Source: an uncultured Ignavibacterium sp. (GTDB lineage Bacteria; Bacteroidota; Ignavibacteria; Ignavibacteriales; Ignavibacteriaceae). Taken from it: a DNA stretch of 45,636 bases. Positions 1 through 8,505 of the stretch are shown piece after piece. How positions within the stretch are numbered: the first letter of the stretch is position 1; every line of letters starts with the position of its first letter. Under the pieces are notes generated by a model that ran no database searches, was not told the DNA's origin, and worked only from the letters and a program-made list of their open reading frames with translations. The DNA is taken from NCBI GenBank assembly GCA_937125135.1, contig CAKZLD010000087.1:1-45636 (forward strand), in the 5' to 3' direction. The translations under genes were made by a program, and so were the position numbers.

Positions 1-1947
1 GATGCTATTGGTTTTGCGAAATCAACTGATGGAGGAGTTACTTGGACAAGATCAAGAATTTATGGTGCTTTAACTCCAAATGGTAACTTCAATTTTGGAA
101 TAAGAGGAAATATCAAACCAACTTCAATTCGTGTTGCTTCGTTTCCATCAATGGCCGTTGATAGAAGCGGAGGTCCGACGAATGGATACATTTATATCAC
201 CTGGCCACAAAGGACAGTTGCACCTGCCGGTACTGATCCGGATATTGTAATGATTCGCTCTACTGATGGTGGCACGACGTGGAGCTCACCAAAAAGAGTA
301 AATGACGATCCATTGAATAATGGAAAAGACCAGTACTATCCTTGGTGTACAGTAGATCAATCAAATGGAAATGTATATGTTGTTTTTTATGATAATAGAG
401 AAACTACAAATGATAGTAGTGGAGTATATATGGCAGTTTCTTATGATGCGGGTCAATCATTTGTTAATTTCAGAGTAAGTGATAAGAATTTCAGACCAAA
501 ACCAATATCAGGTTTAGCGAGTGGGTACCAAGGTGATTATATTGGAATTGCCGGTGGAGGAGGTAAAGCGTATCCTATTTGGATGGATGATAGGACAGGC
601 AATTATCAAGCTTGGATAACGGAAGTTATACTCGGTCCTCCATGTCCCGCACAATCAGCTTCGAATCCGTTCCCCCCAGATGGCAGTAATAATATCCCGG
701 CAAATACTCCTCAATTAACATGGACAAACGGGGCAGGAATTACTCAAATTGAAGTTTGGTTCGGTGAAGGATCGAATTTAACTCAAATCTATAATGGTGT
801 ACCGATCACTTCAATAAATATTCCTGTAACTTTGGCGTATAATAAAATTTATAGCTGGAGAATTGTAAGTAAAAATGATACTTGCTCTGCTCCTGCTCCT
901 TTATGGTCTTTCAGAACGGAGTTAAATCCAGGGACTGTTTTTTTAGAACCATTTCAAAATTTGAATAATTGGACTCCTGCTGGTCCTTTAGGATTGACTA
1001 ATTGGACAGTACAAAATACTAATAATGCCACCGGAGCAAGCGCTCCGGAGTTAAGATTAAGCTGGACTCCACAGTTTAATGGAATGTCTTATCTTAAATC
1101 AACTCCAATTAATGTTCCTTTAAATCAGGAACTAACTTTAGAGTTCAAACATTTTCTTGATTGGTATGCAAATCCAAGTGGTGTAATTGGGGTAGCTGTT
1201 ACTTATAATAATGGAACTAATTATACAACATTATGGCAAAATGCAAATCCAACCGGTAATGTTGGTCCCACTACAGTAACTTATCCATTTATCGCAGAAT
1301 CAACTCCGCTTCAATTGGCTTTCTTCTTCAATGGCAATTCTTTCAATATTGACTATTGGTATATTGACGATGTAAGTCTTTCATACATAATTCCTGTTGA
1401 GCTGACTTCTTTTTCTGCAAGAAATGTTGGAGATCAAGTAGAATTGTTATGGAGTACAGCATCTGAAAAAAATAATATGGGATTTGAAGTTCAAAGGTCT
1501 ATTGATGGACAATTTGAAGTTATTGGTTTTGTTGATGGAAAAGGAACTACTCTTGAACAACAGAACTACAAATTCACCGATTCAAACGTAAAAACTGGCA
1601 GATATAAGTATCGCCTCAAACAAATTGATTTTGATGGTAATTCTGAATTTTCAAAAGAAATAGAAGTTGATGTCAATCCTATTCTTGCATATTCTCTAGA
1701 GCAAAATTATCCTAATCCTTTTAATCCTTCGACTATGATAAAGTATTCAATTGCCAGTGATGGATTTGTGAATTTATCAGTCTTTAATTCACTCGGAGAA
1801 AAAGTAAGTACTTTGATAAACCAATTTCAAACAGCCGGAAAATATCAGATTGAAATGAATGCTCAAGGGTTATCAAGCGGAGTTTATTTCTATTCGATTG
1901 ATGTTAATGGATTTAAGTCTGTTCGTAAAATGCTGATAATGAAGTAA
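1..1947 (+). CDS. T9SS-secreted BNR/sialidase-like repeat protein, 3' part
   Basis: The reading frame is open from base 1, upstream of the ATG at 151 in the ORF track, so this is the C-terminal part of a larger protein. STDGGVTW in the upstream extension and STDGGTTW further on are Asp-box (BNR) motifs typical of beta-propeller glycosidase or adhesin domains. An Ig/fibronectin-like segment (about residues 165-260 of the track protein) and a jelly-roll-like region (about 265-410) follow. The last ~85 residues, with NYPNPFNPST and ending GVYFYSIDVNGFKSVRKMLIMK, form a type A type IX secretion sorting domain. The protein is therefore probably exported and attached to the cell surface. The substrate cannot be told from sequence. 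The N-terminus and signal peptide lie outside the window. Confidence 0.85.
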   Translation, partial: DAIGFAKSTDGGVTWTRSRIYGALTPNGNFNFGIRGNIKPTSIRVASFPSMAVDRSGGPTNGYIYITWPQRTVAPAGTDPDIVMIRSTDGGTTWSSPKRVNDDPLNNGKDQYYPWCTVDQSNGNVYVVFYDNRETTNDSSGVYMAVSYDAGQSFVNFRVSDKNFRPKPISGLASGYQGDYIGIAGGGGKAYPIWMDDRTGNYQAWITEVILGPPCPAQSASNPFPPDGSNNIPANTPQLTWTNGAGITQIEVWFGEGSNLTQIYNGVPITSINIPVTLAYNKIYSWRIVSKNDTCSAPAPLWSFRTELNPGTVFLEPFQNLNNWTPAGPLGLTNWTVQNTNNATGASAPELRLSWTPQFNGMSYLKSTPINVPLNQELTLEFKHFLDWYANPSGVIGVAVTYNNGTNYTTLWQNANPTGNVGPTTVTYPFIAESTPLQLAFFFNGNSFNIDYWYIDDVSLSYIIPVELTSFSARNVGDQVELLWSTASEKNNMGFEVQRSIDGQFEVIGFVDGKGTTLEQQNYKFTDSNVKTGRYKYRLKQIDFDGNSEFSKEIEVDVNPILAYSLEQNYPNPFNPSTMIKYSIASDGFVNLSVFNSLGEKVSTLINQFQTAGKYQIEMNAQGLSSGVYFYSIDVNGFKSVRKMLIMK

Positions 1948-1956
1948 AGATTTATC

Positions 1957-1993
1957 TCAGGAGTTGTTGGTTATTCAAACTGACAGCTCCTGA
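1957..1993 (+). terminator. Strong hairpin after the T9SS substrate gene, no U-tract
   Basis: TCAGGAGTTGTT pairs with GACAGCTCCTGA around an 11-13 base loop, about 12-13 pairs including three G-T pairs. It begins 10 bases after the stop codon. No T-run follows directly, so it is not a textbook intrinsic terminator. It may protect the 3' end of the message or act with a termination factor. Confidence 0.45.
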
Positions 1994-2103
1994 TTAACTT
2001 TAAAATTCATTAAAATTTAATGATGAAAATCTTTATAAATTTAATCAATTGACTATTTTAGAAAAAAATTAAATTATTTTATAACGGAGTTCTTCAAAAG
2101 AAT

Positions 2104-3465
2104 ATGCCTGTCAAAAAGAAAAAATCACCACTAAAAAGGCCAAAGACTTTCATATTGGATACAAATGTTATTTTACACGATGCTGATTCAATACATATGT
2201 TTCAGGAAAACGATGTAGTGATTCCATTAACAGTGATTGAAGAATTAGACCATTTCAAGAGAGGAAGTCAGGTAATAAATCTAAATGCAAGAGAATTTGC
2301 GAGGACATTAGACTCTCTTACCGGCTCTGCTATTTTTAATGGCGGAGTGTCAATGGGTAAAAACCGGGGGAAATTAAGAATTGCTATATCAAGAGGACTA
2401 AGTCAGGATATAAAGGAAATTTTCAAGGATGATACTCCTGACCATAGAGTTTTGGGAGTCGCTCTCGAATTGAAAAATAAACTCGATGGTAAATCAAAAG
2501 TAATTTTGGTTTCAAAAGATGTTAATCTTCGAATGAAAGCAAAAGCACTCGGTATTACGGCAGAAGATTATACCACCGACCGAGTTAAGAGTATTGAAGA
2601 GCTTTATTCAGGAAAGGCTATTATCGAAAATTTTGATGATAATATGTTGATCAATTTTTTCAAACCACCTTTTGAAATTCCAGCAGGTCAATTCCTGAAA
2701 AAATATAACGATGAAGTTTATCCGAATAAGTATTTTGTTCTGAGAAATCAATATCGTTCTGTTTTGGCTCAGCTCGATATGGATGGTGAGATTTTAAGAA
2801 GAGTTGATAAAAATACAGTTTTCGGAATTTCACCAAGAAATGCTGAGCAATCTTTTGCCGTAGATGCTTTAATTAATCCGAACATTCAACTTGTTTCACT
2901 TACAGGTAAAGCCGGAACAGGAAAAACTTTACTCGCATTGGCTTCAGCGTTATCTGTAAGAAAAATATATAGACAGATTTTTGTTGCAAGACCAATTGTA
3001 CCACTTAGTAATAAAGATATTGGATTTCTGCCGGGAGATGTAGAAAGTAAACTTGCTCCCTATATGCAGCCTCTCTGGGACAATCTGAAGGTGATTCAGG
3101 ATCAATTTCCAGAGACAGATAAAAATCATCAGTTGATAAACTCTTTAGTAAAAGAATCAAAACTTGTAATTGAACCTCTCTCATATATTAGGGGCAGAAG
3201 TCTTCAACGGATATTTTTTATCGTAGATGAAGCACAAAATCTAACTCCACACGAAATTAAAACAATTATTACGCGTGCAGGAGAAGGCTCAAAAATTGTT
3301 TTCACAGGTGATGTTTATCAGATTGATCATCCTTATCTTGATGGGCAATCAAATGGTCTATCATATCTGATTGATAGATTTAAAGGGCAACGACTTTATG
3401 CTCACGTAAATCTGGAAAAAGGAGAGCGCTCTGAATTGGCTGAAATTGCAAGTAATATTCTTTAA
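2104..3465 (+). CDS. PIN domain-PhoH ATPase fusion (PhoH2/YlaK type)
   Basis: An N-terminal PIN nuclease domain (about residues 15-150, beginning FILDTNVILHD with the acidic metal-binding residue) is fused to a PhoH P-loop ATPase domain. The Walker A motif GKAGTGKT is at residues 268-275 and the Walker B region IVDEAQN is at about 373-379. PhoH2-type proteins are known as ATP-dependent RNA-unwinding ribonucleases, so cytoplasmic RNA processing is the likely role. The length of 453 residues is normal for the fused family. CGGAG lies before the ATG with a spacing of about 12 bases. It stands apart from both neighbours, so it is probably transcribed alone or with the DUF4920 gene. The family call is firm. 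The exact RNA target is unknown. Confidence 0.92.
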   Translation: MPVKKKKSPLKRPKTFILDTNVILHDADSIHMFQENDVVIPLTVIEELDHFKRGSQVINLNAREFARTLDSLTGSAIFNGGVSMGKNRGKLRIAISRGLSQDIKEIFKDDTPDHRVLGVALELKNKLDGKSKVILVSKDVNLRMKAKALGITAEDYTTDRVKSIEELYSGKAIIENFDDNMLINFFKPPFEIPAGQFLKKYNDEVYPNKYFVLRNQYRSVLAQLDMDGEILRRVDKNTVFGISPRNAEQSFAVDALINPNIQLVSLTGKAGTGKTLLALASALSVRKIYRQIFVARPIVPLSNKDIGFLPGDVESKLAPYMQPLWDNLKVIQDQFPETDKNHQLINSLVKESKLVIEPLSYIRGRSLQRIFFIVDEAQNLTPHEIKTIITRAGEGSKIVFTGDVYQIDHPYLDGQSNGLSYLIDRFKGQRLYAHVNLEKGERSELAEIASNIL

Positions 3466-3492
3466 AGATTAAATCTGCTTTTTGTAAATTTG
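3461..3492 (+). promoter_or_regulatory. Bacteroidota-type promoter before the DUF4920 gene
   Basis: TAAATTTG at 3485-3492 matches the TAnnTTTG -7 element known from Bacteroidota sigma-A promoters. The -33 position holds TTTA at 3461-3464, one base off TTTG, with a 20-base spacer. The predicted transcript start is around 3497, about 27 bases before the ATG. The -33 match overlaps the phoH stop codon. Confidence 0.45.
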
Positions 3493-3523
3493 TAACTAAA
3501 CTAACAACATTTAAGGAGAAATC

Positions 3524-4003
3524 ATGAAAAAATTATTAGCATTGTTTTTTGTCATTTTAACTTTTTCAGTTTTTGCTCAGATAGAAAAATTTGGAAGAGA
3601 GATTTCATTATCTGAAAAAACCAAAATTTCTGACATTCTTGCAAATCCCGAAGAATTTGTTGGCAAAACAGTTTTAGTTGAAGGACAGGTATTAGATGTT
3701 TGTCAGCATGCGGGCTGTTGGATGGAATTAAAAAGTGATGGCGATGGAAAAATAAGAATTAAAGTTAAAGATGGTGACATTGTTTTCCCGGTTTCAGCAG
3801 TCGGCTCAAATGCAATTGCTGAGGGAACAGTATATAAAATCGAACTCACTAAAGAAGAAGCTATTGAATTTTATCAGCATATGGCAGAAGAATCTGGTAA
3901 AGAATTTGACCCCTCAACTGTTACTGGTCCGGTAACTATTTATCAGATTAGAGGTATTGGTGCAGAAATTAATATGTCTAAAGAAATGAAAGCTACTGAA
4001 TAG
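3524..4003 (+). CDS. Exported DUF4920 protein
   Basis: A signal peptide (MKKLLALFFVILTFSVFAQ, likely cleaved after the FAQ region) leads into a small OB-fold-like domain. The segment EEFVGKTVLVEGQVLDVCQHAGCWMEL and the later IRIKVKDGDIVFP match DUF4920, a family seen mainly in Bacteroidota relatives. Two cysteines in CQHAGC sit close together and could bind metal or form a disulfide, which I infer only. A strong Shine-Dalgarno AAGGAG lies before the ATG, with a promoter-like element upstream and a strong terminator downstream, so this looks like a single-gene transcript. The function is unknown; DUF4920 proteins are usually left as hypothetical exported proteins. Confidence 0.85.
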   Translation: MKKLLALFFVILTFSVFAQIEKFGREISLSEKTKISDILANPEEFVGKTVLVEGQVLDVCQHAGCWMELKSDGDGKIRIKVKDGDIVFPVSAVGSNAIAEGTVYKIELTKEEAIEFYQHMAEESGKEFDPSTVTGPVTIYQIRGIGAEINMSKEMKATE

Positions 4004-4030
4004 TTTTTCAATTAAATATGTCAACTTTGA

Positions 4031-4057
4031 GCCCCGAATATATCGGGGCTTTTTTTT
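4031..4057 (+). terminator. Intrinsic terminator after the DUF4920 gene
   Basis: A perfect 7-pair stem GCCCCGA/TCGGGGC with a 5-base loop is followed directly by eight T. It is the most GC-rich hairpin I found in this AT-rich window. The T-run is correctly oriented only for the plus strand. Confidence 0.93.
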
Positions 4058-4065
4058 GAGTTAGA

Positions 4066-4377
4066 TTAACTCTTAGGTTCCCAATCATTTCCTTCACATG
4101 GCAGAAAATTTTCATTTGGATGTTTATCATACTTCATGCAAAGTACTGCAGATGGATCAAAATGTCTGCAAGAAGTACAAAGTGAATGTTCAATAACAGG
4201 TTTATTTTTCTCAATAAATCTTTTGTATGAATGAATTGCAGGATAGATTACAAAGAAAAAGATTGAAAGAAATCCGATTAAAACGAAATATTTCACTCCC
4301 CAATAGTCACGTGTTAACCATAAAACTAAGATAGTTAACCCGAATCGAATTATTGAATACCAGATAATTTCGCCCAA
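4066..4377 (-). CDS. Small membrane protein with four-cysteine C-terminal tail
   Basis: The 103-residue protein has two hydrophobic segments (about residues 5-20 and 28-48), then a soluble tail CTSCRHFDP...VLCMKYDKHP...LPCEGNDWEP. The C-x2-C, C and C spacing looks like a compact zinc- or cluster-binding knot attached to the membrane. Similar C..C-hf...C...C tails occur in short hypothetical proteins of many bacteria, but I do not recognise a named function. It is monocistronic on the minus strand, with GGTGAA before its ATG. The plus-strand terminator of the previous gene lies just past its stop. Confidence 0.7.
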   Translation of the reverse strand: MGEIIWYSIIRFGLTILVLWLTRDYWGVKYFVLIGFLSIFFFVIYPAIHSYKRFIEKNKPVIEHSLCTSCRHFDPSAVLCMKYDKHPNENFLPCEGNDWEPKS

Positions 4378-4499
4378 AAATTCACCTTTTTAATATAAAA
4401 TTCTAAACAAAATTAATTATTTAACGATAATTAAGTGAATAATTGTACAAAATATTTAGGGCTATTTAATTTTTTCAAAAAATAAAAATTGGAGTAATT

Positions 4500-4877
4500 A
4501 TGAAATTCTTAACCTTATTTCTAATTCTTTTATCAACATCATTTATTCAAGCTCAATCCAGTGATGGTTCTGACGATGGTTATTTGGCTTTTGCTGAAGT
4601 TATGCCTGAACCATTAAATGGAATGGCTGATTTAGTAAAACAAATAAAATATCCGGAAATTGCTAAAAAAGCTGGTTTGGAAGGAAAAGTCTTCGCTATG
4701 GCTTATATCGATGAAAAAGGGAATGTAACAGATGTTAAAATTATTAAAGGACTTGGTGGCGGCTGCGACGAAGAAGTAATTTCAGTTTTGAAGAAAGCGA
4801 AGTTCAAACCCGGTCAAAACAAAGGAGTAAATGTAAAAGTGAAAACTTCTATTCCTTTTCAATTTAGGTTGAAATAA
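4500..4877 (+). CDS. Exported TonB C-terminal-domain protein
   Basis: A signal peptide ([19 protein letters not shown]) precedes a single TonB C-terminal domain. The motif [55 protein letters not shown] is the classic TonB_C pattern. At 125 residues it lacks the proline-rich spacer and the true membrane anchor of an energising TonB, so it is probably a periplasmic TonB-like protein with a structural or sensory job. GGAG precedes the ATG. The MCP gene starts 11 bases after its stop, so the two are probably cotranscribed. The family is firm; the role is unknown. Confidence 0.85.
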   Translation: MKFLTLFLILLSTSFIQAQSSDGSDDGYLAFAEVMPEPLNGMADLVKQIKYPEIAKKAGLEGKVFAMAYIDEKGNVTDVKIIKGLGGGCDEEVISVLKKAKFKPGQNKGVNVKVKTSIPFQFRLK

Positions 4878-4888
4878 ATAGTGGGGAT

Positions 4889-6991
4889 ATGATGAAAATT
4901 TTAGTTCGACTAAGATTTAAGAACTTAAATTTCAGTAATAAGATTCGTCTATCTGTTTTTTTAATTGCGGCAGTGGCAACATTTGCCATCGTTTTTAGTT
5001 TAACAAATTTCATTAAAGTATCAAATCTTAATAAAGAATTGAATGATCTTTACTTCCTGCCATCGGAAAAACTGAATCGTTTGTATTATTCTTTTCTTAC
5101 TCAGCAAAACGCATTAATGAAGTTTTCAATTCCGGAATTTCAGGATCAATTTAATGAGAACGCTCAAGTTGTCATTGAAAACCGTAAAAATTTTGATTCT
5201 GAGCTTAACACTCTTTTAACTTACTTCAAGGGGAATAATTTAACAGACGAATTAGAATTACTTCAAAATACAGTGAAAGAATATAACTCTTTAGTTGTAG
5301 ATGGAACTTTGAGTGCTGCTGCAATTAAGGATTTTGAAATGGCATCTATGATTGCTTCAACATCTGGTGAGGAAGTAGGTGGAAAATTAGAAAAACAAAT
5401 AGCTTCTTTAAAAAAAGTTCTTGAATCGAAGAAAGAATCAATTTACAACCAAAGTGAAAGCATTTTAGACACAACCATATTATTCGTAATTATATTTATG
5501 ATTTTTGGCTCAATTGCTTTCTTATTTACTTACTTCAAAATTGTTCCGACATTAATAAAGCCTGTTGAACAAGTACTTAAACAAATTGAGAAATTCTCCT
5601 TAGGTGATTTTGATGAAAACCTTGAACTAAACTCTAATGATGAAATTGGACAGATTGCTAGATCATTAAGCCAACTAAGAGATTCCATTAATGAAAAAAT
5701 CATTGTTGCAGACAGAATTAGTCAAGGGGATCTGAATCTGAGAGTTAATAAACTTTCTGATAATGATAAGCTATCACACAGTTTTGAAAAAATTATTTCT
5801 AATCTTAAAAATCTTATTGAAGAAAGTAACAAACTCAATAAATATCTCGAAGAAGGAGAACTTGATCGAAGAGCGAACATCGAACTTGTTTCAGGAGCGT
5901 ACAGAGATGTTTTAATTGGATTTAATAATAGTATTGACGAAATGTATAAGCCAATAGCAGATTCAATGAGAATACTTGAAAAAATGGCAAAAGGAGATTT
6001 AACAGAAAAAATTACTAATGTTTACAACGGTGATCATCAAAAATTGACAAATTCTATTAACAAAGTAATTGATTCACTAAAAAGTATTACAATTCAAACA
6101 AGTAATTCTGTGAATTCAACATCTCTTGTTGCTAATCAGATACTATCAAGCACTGAACAAATGGCTGCTGGTGTGCAAGAGCAATCTATGCAAATCAATG
6201 AAGTATCGGCAGCAATTGAAGAGATGACTAAAACAATTTTAGAAACGACTAAAAATACTATCAGTGCAGCAGAAGCGTCCAATAAAGCTGGACTGGTAGC
6301 CAAAGAAGGTGGCTCTATAGTTTCAGAGACAATCGAGGGAATTAATCGAATTGCTGAGATTGTTACTAGTGGTTCTGATACAGTTGAAAGGCTCGGACAA
6401 AGTAGTGCGCAAATTGGTCAGATTATTCAAGTTATCAATGATATTGCAGATCAAACTAATCTATTGGCGCTTAATGCAGCCATTGAAGCTGCTCGTGCTG
6501 GAGAACAAGGAAGAGGTTTTGCAGTAGTAGCTGATGAAGTGAGAAAATTAGCTGAGAGAACAACTAAAGCCACGAAAGAAATCGCAACTATGATTAAACT
6601 TATCCAAAATGAAACAGAAAAAGCAGTGGATAAAATGCAAACCGGTAAACAGGAAGCATTAAAAGGCAAACACAAAGCTGAAATTGCTGGGAAATCATTA
6701 AAAAATATAATTAATGAAACAGAGTTTGTATCTCAATTAATCTCTCAGGTAGCAGCTGCAAGTGAAGAACAATCAGCCACTGCCGAAGAAATAAGTAAAA
6801 ACATTGAAACAATTCTTAATGTAACAAATGAAAGTGCTCAGGGCATCCAACAAATTGTTAGAGCGGCTGAGGATTTAAATAAATTGACAGATGATCTTAA
6901 AAATGCAGTTGCTGTTTACAAAATTGATAAAAGTGAATCCACTAACTACTTAGTACCTAAAGATGGTAATAATGGCCTTTATAACTATTGA
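4889..6991 (+). CDS. Methyl-accepting chemotaxis protein with repeated HAMP-like units
   Basis: The 700-residue transmembrane chemoreceptor has TM1 at about residues 22-43, a helical periplasmic sensor of about 150 residues (four-helix-bundle type, no ligand motif recognised) and TM2 at about 192-218. Next come a HAMP domain ([21 protein letters not shown]) and at least two further HAMP-like units ([20 protein letters not shown]). The cytoplasmic signalling hairpin carries the conserved tip [38 protein letters not shown], which contacts CheA/CheW. The C-terminus (NGLYNY) lacks a clear NWETF-type CheR-tethering pentapeptide. ATGATG gives two possible starts after GGGG. It opens the chemotaxis cluster. 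The stimulus cannot be predicted. Confidence 0.95.
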   Translation: MMKILVRLRFKNLNFSNKIRLSVFLIAAVATFAIVFSLTNFIKVSNLNKELNDLYFLPSEKLNRLYYSFLTQQNALMKFSIPEFQDQFNENAQVVIENRKNFDSELNTLLTYFKGNNLTDELELLQNTVKEYNSLVVDGTLSAAAIKDFEMASMIASTSGEEVGGKLEKQIASLKKVLESKKESIYNQSESILDTTILFVIIFMIFGSIAFLFTYFKIVPTLIKPVEQVLKQIEKFSLGDFDENLELNSNDEIGQIARSLSQLRDSINEKIIVADRISQGDLNLRVNKLSDNDKLSHSFEKIISNLKNLIEESNKLNKYLEEGELDRRANIELVSGAYRDVLIGFNNSIDEMYKPIADSMRILEKMAKGDLTEKITNVYNGDHQKLTNSINKVIDSLKSITIQTSNSVNSTSLVANQILSSTEQMAAGVQEQSMQINEVSAAIEEMTKTILETTKNTISAAEASNKAGLVAKEGGSIVSETIEGINRIAEIVTSGSDTVERLGQSSAQIGQIIQVINDIADQTNLLALNAAIEAARAGEQGRGFAVVADEVRKLAERTTKATKEIATMIKLIQNETEKAVDKMQTGKQEALKGKHKAEIAGKSLKNIINETEFVSQLISQVAAASEEQSATAEEISKNIETILNVTNESAQGIQQIVRAAEDLNKLTDDLKNAVAVYKIDKSESTNYLVPKDGNNGLYNY

Positions 6992-7114
6992 ACAATATTA
7001 AACAGATGAACAAAATCAGTCAATGATTTTACAATTATTACTTATAAAAACTTTTTTTTGGCAGAATAATTATGGCATTAAGCTTGTTTTTTGTAATTAA
7101 AAGACTAGATAAAG

Positions 7115-8494
7115 ATGGAAATAAAAAACCCCGAATTAAAAGAAATTATTGCTGGTGAAAATATTGACCAGCTGGGAGATTTTCTTGATAATCTGAAAGT
7201 TAATGATATCAATTCTGACCTTATTTCTGAGATATGCTCTATTATGCAGTTAGAAAATAAAGGATTCAGAAATCTGATTACCCAATTTTTTATTTCTAAT
7301 CGTTTTGAAACTCTTCCCGCTTGCATTGTTAATTACATTTCATCTAAAGATATAACCTTAAGGAATCTTTCAGGTGAAATTCTTCTTCAATATGACAAAT
7401 TATCCATAGATGCTTTAACTGATTTCATCAGGAAAAGTGATAATGACTTCGATATCAAGTTCGCTGCGGATATTCTCGCTATGATTATTGATGAAAAAAG
7501 TGAAAATGCTTTGTTCGAATTACTCAGCAGAACAAAAAATGACAATATAATTATCTCCTGCATTGAAGGATTTGGAAATAATAAAACAGTAAAAGCTTTT
7601 GAGAATTTAAAGAATCTTTATCATCATAAAGAAATATTTAAACCTTATGTTATAGAAGCACTTGGCAAATTTGGTACCAGAGAAGCATTTGAATTTATAA
7701 CAGAATGTTATAATGATATGGATATGCTTGTAAAATATAACGTACTGGAAAGTTTGGGCAACATCGGTAACGAGGATTCATTTTTCTTCTTAATTGGAGA
7801 GCTTCAAAACGCAGATGAATCTTTTGTCCAGCCAATATTAGAATCAATTTATAAATTACAATTAAAGTACGGATTCGACTTACCTTATGATGAGAAAATT
7901 AAAAGAGCTTTGTTGATTTTATTAAATCAGCGGGAAGTGGAGCATATCAAGATAGCAATTAAATTTCTTTCACCTTATAACGACCCTGAATTAATCTATG
8001 AAATGCTAAGACACTATGGCATCGATGAAGAAGTTGACATGATAATATATAATAAAATTCTGCAGCACGTTTCTGAAATGATTGAAATAATGCCGAAAAT
8101 TATTTTATCGAATCCTCAAAATCTTGCGCACTTAATGTCACTTCTGAATCAGTTATTAGAAAATAATCCGGAGTCATTGACAGGAATAAATAAATTCTTT
8201 ATGCACAAACTAATTGATGCAATCTCAAGGTGTTTATCTCATACTGAAGAAATGGTAAGATTATATTCAGTGGAGTTGTTATTTAAATTAGATATTGAAA
8301 CAGCATTGATTATGTTGGACGAAGAATTTTTGAATGCAAATTTCTGGATAAAATTAAGGCTAATAGAAATTCTCGAAACCATAAATCATAAATCTGCAAT
8401 TGACTTTTTAGTTAAAATGAGTGAAGACGAAAATGAGATGATCCGGCAGAGAGCTATAGAAGTATTAAATATTAAAAATTTTAGTTTTAACTAG
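7115..8494 (+). CDS. HEAT-repeat protein of the chemotaxis cluster
   Basis: This 459-residue soluble protein is built of paired helices resembling HEAT/PBS-lyase repeats. Examples are YVIEALGKFGTREAFEFI, YNVLESLGNIGNEDSFFFLI, RLIEILETINHKSAIDFLVKM and RQRAIEVLNI at the very end. No catalytic motif, signal peptide or membrane segment is seen. Such scaffolds bind other proteins. It sits between the receptor gene and cheR, two bases before the cheR reading frame, so a chemotaxis-linked function is likely, perhaps docking of CheR, CheA or the array. Its start has only a weak AAAG ahead and a 123-base gap from the MCP gene. It is not a known Che protein. Confidence 0.82.
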   Translation: MEIKNPELKEIIAGENIDQLGDFLDNLKVNDINSDLISEICSIMQLENKGFRNLITQFFISNRFETLPACIVNYISSKDITLRNLSGEILLQYDKLSIDALTDFIRKSDNDFDIKFAADILAMIIDEKSENALFELLSRTKNDNIIISCIEGFGNNKTVKAFENLKNLYHHKEIFKPYVIEALGKFGTREAFEFITECYNDMDMLVKYNVLESLGNIGNEDSFFFLIGELQNADESFVQPILESIYKLQLKYGFDLPYDEKIKRALLILLNQREVEHIKIAIKFLSPYNDPELIYEMLRHYGIDEEVDMIIYNKILQHVSEMIEIMPKIILSNPQNLAHLMSLLNQLLENNPESLTGINKFFMHKLIDAISRCLSHTEEMVRLYSVELLFKLDIETALIMLDEEFLNANFWIKLRLIEILETINHKSAIDFLVKMSEDENEMIRQRAIEVLNIKNFSFN

Positions 8495-8505
8495 TTGTGG
8501 TTAAT

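Noticed and set aside
4408-4415. TAATTTTG on the minus strand before the four-cysteine gene
   Set aside because: The -7 element fits TAnnTTTG but no -33 TTTG is found at a proper distance. A single short match is too weak.
6451-6675. Minus-strand ORF inside the MCP gene, and similar antisense ORFs (7105, 8731, 9310, 11540, 11837, 12437, 12597, 13183, 18562, 27715, 35000, 36307, 36570, 37136)
   Set aside because: They are shadows of strongly supported genes, with no family resemblance or own ribosome sites.
7012-7030. AAAATCA/TGATTTT hairpin with a T-run at 7052-7059
   Set aside because: The stem is weak and AT-only, and the T-run is over 20 bases away, so it is not a convincing terminator between the MCP and HEAT genes.
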